Part shown: positions 19,482 through 21,585 of the stretch, in pieces | How the letters are laid out: each line of letters starts with the position of its first letter | How positions within the stretch are numbered: the first letter of the stretch is position 1 | IMG/VR virus record: IMGVR_UViG_3300020027_000034 | Coordinates: 1-21,585 of that record | Direction: 5' to 3' (one strand) | From: a virus | Length of the DNA stretch: 21,585 nucleotides | Program-made: the position numbers and the translations under genes | Notes under the pieces: generated by a model | The model's input: the letters and a program-made list of their open reading frames with translations, nothing else | The model's database searches: none | What the model was told of the DNA's origin: nothing

Positions 19482-20012
19482 CTATTGAGATTCTTTCTCC
19501 AGCGTTGCCCTCATCAGCGCTTTCATCCGAGGTGAAGTCTCAGCTTTATTGGACGGAATGTTCGTCGACGGTGCGATACGTGGCGCGTCCCTAAAAATTC
19601 CACGCAACATCTCTGGGTTGAACTTGCGCTCTATCTGGGCCAGCTCCGTCGGCTTACCACCGTCAGCAAGGTGCCTGATGTGCTTCCTCTGGGCCTCAAT
19701 CGTCCTGATGGCATAGTCCCTATCCGTTTCCCCATCAATCTCCGCTAGGGGCACGAAGGACGACTCCCAGCCGTGGGAGCGCCGCTCCCTGATCTTCACC
19801 ACCTCGGAAGCGATGTCATTCGGGTTGATCCACCTGGCCCGATCTTCCTGGATACGACGACGGACGAGGGTTTTCAAAGCCTCAAGGCAATCAGCGAGGG
19901 CAAAATCCCCGACCACCATCTCCCACGCCTCGATCCCATATTCATCCATCGCAGACTTGGGTCCGGTTTGTCGTGCCACGTTCACGAATTGCACTAGTTG
20001 CTGCGGTTTCAT
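19482..20012 (-). CDS. Probable replicative helicase loader-like protein
   Basis: 176 residues from ATG 20012, which overlaps the upstream stop (ATGA). The pattern EAWEMVVGDFALADCLEALKTLVRRR...RARWINPNDIASEVVKIRERR matches a recurring actinophage domain (W-LGD-F-DA--A---H/R...I-P-DI) placed with replication genes and often compared with helicase loader N-terminal domains. The C-terminus is polar and less conserved, with FNPEMLRGIFRDAPR. It follows the winged-helix replication protein and ends before the structured gap. It probably acts in replisome assembly; the exact partner is unknown. Confidence 0.65.
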   Translation of the reverse strand: MKPQQLVQFVNVARQTGPKSAMDEYGIEAWEMVVGDFALADCLEALKTLVRRRIQEDRARWINPNDIASEVVKIRERRSHGWESSFVPLAEIDGETDRDYAIRTIEAQRKHIRHLADGGKPTELAQIERKFNPEMLRGIFRDAPRIAPSTNIPSNKAETSPRMKALMRATLEKESQ

Positions 20013-20986
20013 GAGACGCCGCCCATGGCGAGCATCCGGTCCCACAGGTTGGTGGGCAGGTTATCGGCCTCACGAGACGCTGCGCGCTCTAGATATCTTG
20101 CATAGTGTGCGTCGGTACCCAAATCGTTATTACGGCCCTTAGCGTGGCCCTGAGAGCCCTTCTCGGCCTGCTCTCGTTGGGCCACAAGCCTGAGCTGGTC
20201 ATATTTCTCACGCAGCTTAGGCATCGACAAGATGTTGGCTTTCCAAAACTCGTGATTCTGGCACCACAAGATCGCTGCCTGAACACGAACCACATCACGA
20301 CCATCACGATCAATCATGAGGCGAGCTGCATCACGCCACTTGTCGCTGATGTTTGGTCTTTTGCTTCCGTTGGCTTCGATGCGGTCAGCTAGCAGTGTGC
20401 AGAGAGACTCCACATCGTCTCTTCTGGGCACCAGGTCGGTAGAGCGCGAAGCGATCTCCGACGTAGAAGAAGACGAAGTCTTCTTCTTAAGGTTTGTATC
20501 TAGCTGATCTACTCCCTTATACCCGGCAGCAGCTTGCCGGTGGTGTGACGCTGGTTCGCCGCCGGCAAGATCTGCCGGTGGTGGATTCTGCCGGTGGTAT
20601 CCCTCCGGTTCCTCTTCCTTTTCGACTACCAGAGGCGGCCATTCCTTGGTGGCTGAGGTGTCTTCTACGGTAGGAAATTGGTGAACTGAGCCGTCTACCT
20701 TCACGGGAACGCGGTACCAGTCAGAGGTGCGCACACCGCCGTGACGGAACCGCATCTTCTTCTGTAGTAGTCCACGCTCGACGAGTCCTCGGATGTGGTC
20801 TCGGGCGGATCGGAGACTCATCTCAGCTTCTTCGGCGATGATCTCTTGTCCTGGATACCCGGATAGGAAGCCGTCGGCTTCGTCTTCGTGGGGGGCCATG
20901 TAGTTAGCGATCATCATGAGGACGGCTTTTGCCGCTGGGGAGCCTGTTTTGACTTTGCAGGCCCAGGCTGTGGCTTGGAAACTCAT
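20009..20986 (-). CDS. Winged-helix replication initiation protein (DnaD-like)
   Basis: 325 residues from ATG 20986 with AGAAGG upstream; a 32-residue longer frame is possible but less like the family. The first 100 residues are a winged helix (MSFQATAWACKVKTGSPAAK, EIIAEEAEMSLRSARDHIRGLVERGLL, RTSDWYRVPV). A low-complexity linker rich in proline, alanine, serine and lysine follows (KKKTSSSST). A C-terminal domain has PNISDKWRDAARLMIDRDGR, WCQNHEFWKANILSMPKLREKYDQLRL. The latter is typical of phage replication initiators. It likely binds the origin, possibly within or beside its own gene. Confidence 0.78.
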   Translation of the reverse strand: MSFQATAWACKVKTGSPAAKAVLMMIANYMAPHEDEADGFLSGYPGQEIIAEEAEMSLRSARDHIRGLVERGLLQKKMRFRHGGVRTSDWYRVPVKVDGSVHQFPTVEDTSATKEWPPLVVEKEEEPEGYHRQNPPPADLAGGEPASHHRQAAAGYKGVDQLDTNLKKKTSSSSTSEIASRSTDLVPRRDDVESLCTLLADRIEANGSKRPNISDKWRDAARLMIDRDGRDVVRVQAAILWCQNHEFWKANILSMPKLREKYDQLRLVAQREQAEKGSQGHAKGRNNDLGTDAHYARYLERAASREADNLPTNLWDRMLAMGGVS

Positions 20987-21059
20987 ATTGCATGCCTTCT
21001 GATAAGGCACGTGATCTGTGGCACTTAGATTGAGTCCACTGCCCCTAAGTTCGTGGGGT

Positions 21060-21135
21060 ACAATAATCTCATCGTGCCGCACATGCAGCGTGCGGATCTA
21101 AAAACCCTCGCCGGGGATGGCGGGGGTTTTTTCTT
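21060..21135. terminator. Hairpin plus terminator upstream of the replication gene
   Basis: A small hairpin CCGCAC/GTGCGG (21077-21082 with 21090-21095) is followed by a stronger stem, AAAAACCCTCGCC (21100-21112) with GGCGGGGGTTTTT (21119-21131, one G-T pair), then TTCTTT on the plus strand. TTTTT also follows on the minus strand. No plus-strand gene lies upstream, so the pair may end a short plus-strand RNA or act as an attenuator in the leader of the minus-strand replication gene. Confidence 0.6.
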
Positions 21136-21233
21136 TGTGTCCCTATCTTACTACCGTTTAGTGCTCGGTGGTTCCTTGTGTTTCTCGCACCTCACGAGAA
21201 CGAACATACCTTAAAACTAATCCACGCACAACG

Positions 21234-21262
21234 TTGCCACAACGGTGCGACGGTGGTATGGT
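21234..21262 (+). promoter_or_regulatory. Promoter of the last gene (family member)
   Basis: TTGCCA (21234-21239), 17 bp (CAACGGTGCGACGGTGG), TATGGT (21257-21262), 40 bp before ATG 21303. This is one of the clearest copies of the phage promoter family. Confidence 0.8.
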
Positions 21263-21302
21263 TGTGAAGTCACACCAGAACAACCACCCCCAGGAGCCCC
21301 AC

Positions 21303-21585
21303 ATGACCCTCACCGGACCCGAACTCGCCTCCACCTACCGCACCTACCTCTACACCCGCGAACACCTCCGCAGCACCCAACTCAACGACCTCATGGACCG
21401 CATCGAGAGCGCCATGGGAACCCTCGGTGTCGCATGGGACAGATTCCCCACCACCACGCAATGGGCAGCCATCGCAGACCATGTCAACGGCCCCACACCG
21501 AACGCCATCACTGCCGCACAGGTCCGCGACCTCTACGACGGAGGCCCCGCCATTAACCGCGAAGGAATGCTCACCATCACCACCG
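21303..21585 (+). CDS. Unknown gene, cut by the window end
   Basis: The frame opens at ATG 21303 with AGGAG upstream and runs 94 codons to the right edge without a stop. It starts MTLTGPELASTYRTYLYTRE, continues with a helical LRSTQLNDLMDRIESAMGTL and a second helical half with WAAIADHVNG and AQVRDLYDGG. Codon third positions are almost all C, similar in A/C bias to the cassette at 7045. It is the first gene from the family promoter at 21234. No known family was recognised; the C-terminus is missing. Confidence 0.7.
   Translation, partial: MTLTGPELASTYRTYLYTREHLRSTQLNDLMDRIESAMGTLGVAWDRFPTTTQWAAIADHVNGPTPNAITAAQVRDLYDGGPAINREGMLTITT

Noticed and set aside
21245-21556. A 103-residue plus-strand frame at the right end
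   Set aside because: It is the shifted frame of the gene starting at 21303, which has AGGAG before ATG; the product is an H/P/R-rich shadow.

Overview
The window is part of the genome of a tailed, siphovirus-type bacteriophage (or its prophage form) that most likely infects an actinobacterium. The evidence is the gene set: tape-measure end, Dit-like and hub-like minor tail proteins, small and large terminase, DUF1360-type membrane protein, portal, Mu F-like head protein, capsid maturation protease, Rad52-type annealing protein, YqaJ and VRR-NUC nucleases, and a winged-helix replication protein with a loader-like partner. Several proteins resemble families common in actinophages, and one gene starts with a leaderless mRNA. 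No integrase, capsid, tail tube or tail-assembly chaperone gene is visible, and both ends cut through genes, so more genome lies outside.

Layout. 1-3957 (+): tail module, running from the end of the tape measure through two large minor tail proteins to a tandem pair of paralogous small tail-tip or surface proteins. It closes at a bidirectional terminator (3966-4014). 4034-5906 (-): recombination operon with VRR-NUC nuclease, YqaJ exonuclease and small proteins, from a promoter at 5877-5906. 5915-6955 (-): ribbon-helix-helix regulator plus Rad52-like protein, from a leaderless promoter to a strong terminator. 6990-7605 (+): a self-contained two-gene cassette with its own promoter and a perfect 14-bp terminator hairpin. 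7628-8344 (-): endolysin-like peptidase. 8439-14157 (+): packaging and head module. 14224-16095 (-): tail-fibre-like protein preceded by two tiny proteins and an early-type promoter. 16156-18984 (-): an operon of twelve very small, mostly stop/start-overlapping genes, including a shortened relative of the head protease. 19004-19234 (+): an Acb2/Tad1-type hairpin protein, a probable sponge for immune signalling nucleotides. 19235-19481: a structured non-coding stretch. 19482-20986 (-): loader-like and winged-helix replication genes. 21060-21585: a hairpin/terminator, another member of the promoter family, and the start of an unknown gene.

Regulation. Five strong sites, on both strands, share TTGnnn-17 bp-TATGGT and also a conserved spacer (CAACGKTG-like). 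They sit before the RHH gene, the two-gene cassette, the zinc-protein/tail-fibre operon, the small-gene operon and the last gene, and look like one co-regulated early regulon. The RHH protein is the obvious candidate regulator.

The observations most worth following are the Acb2-like protein, the protease-derived mini-protein at 16198-16542, the promoter/operator family, and the duplication-rich small-gene operon. The head module is also separated from any capsid gene by about 7 kb of minus-strand genes. All functional names come from recognising sequence patterns by eye; no database search was run.
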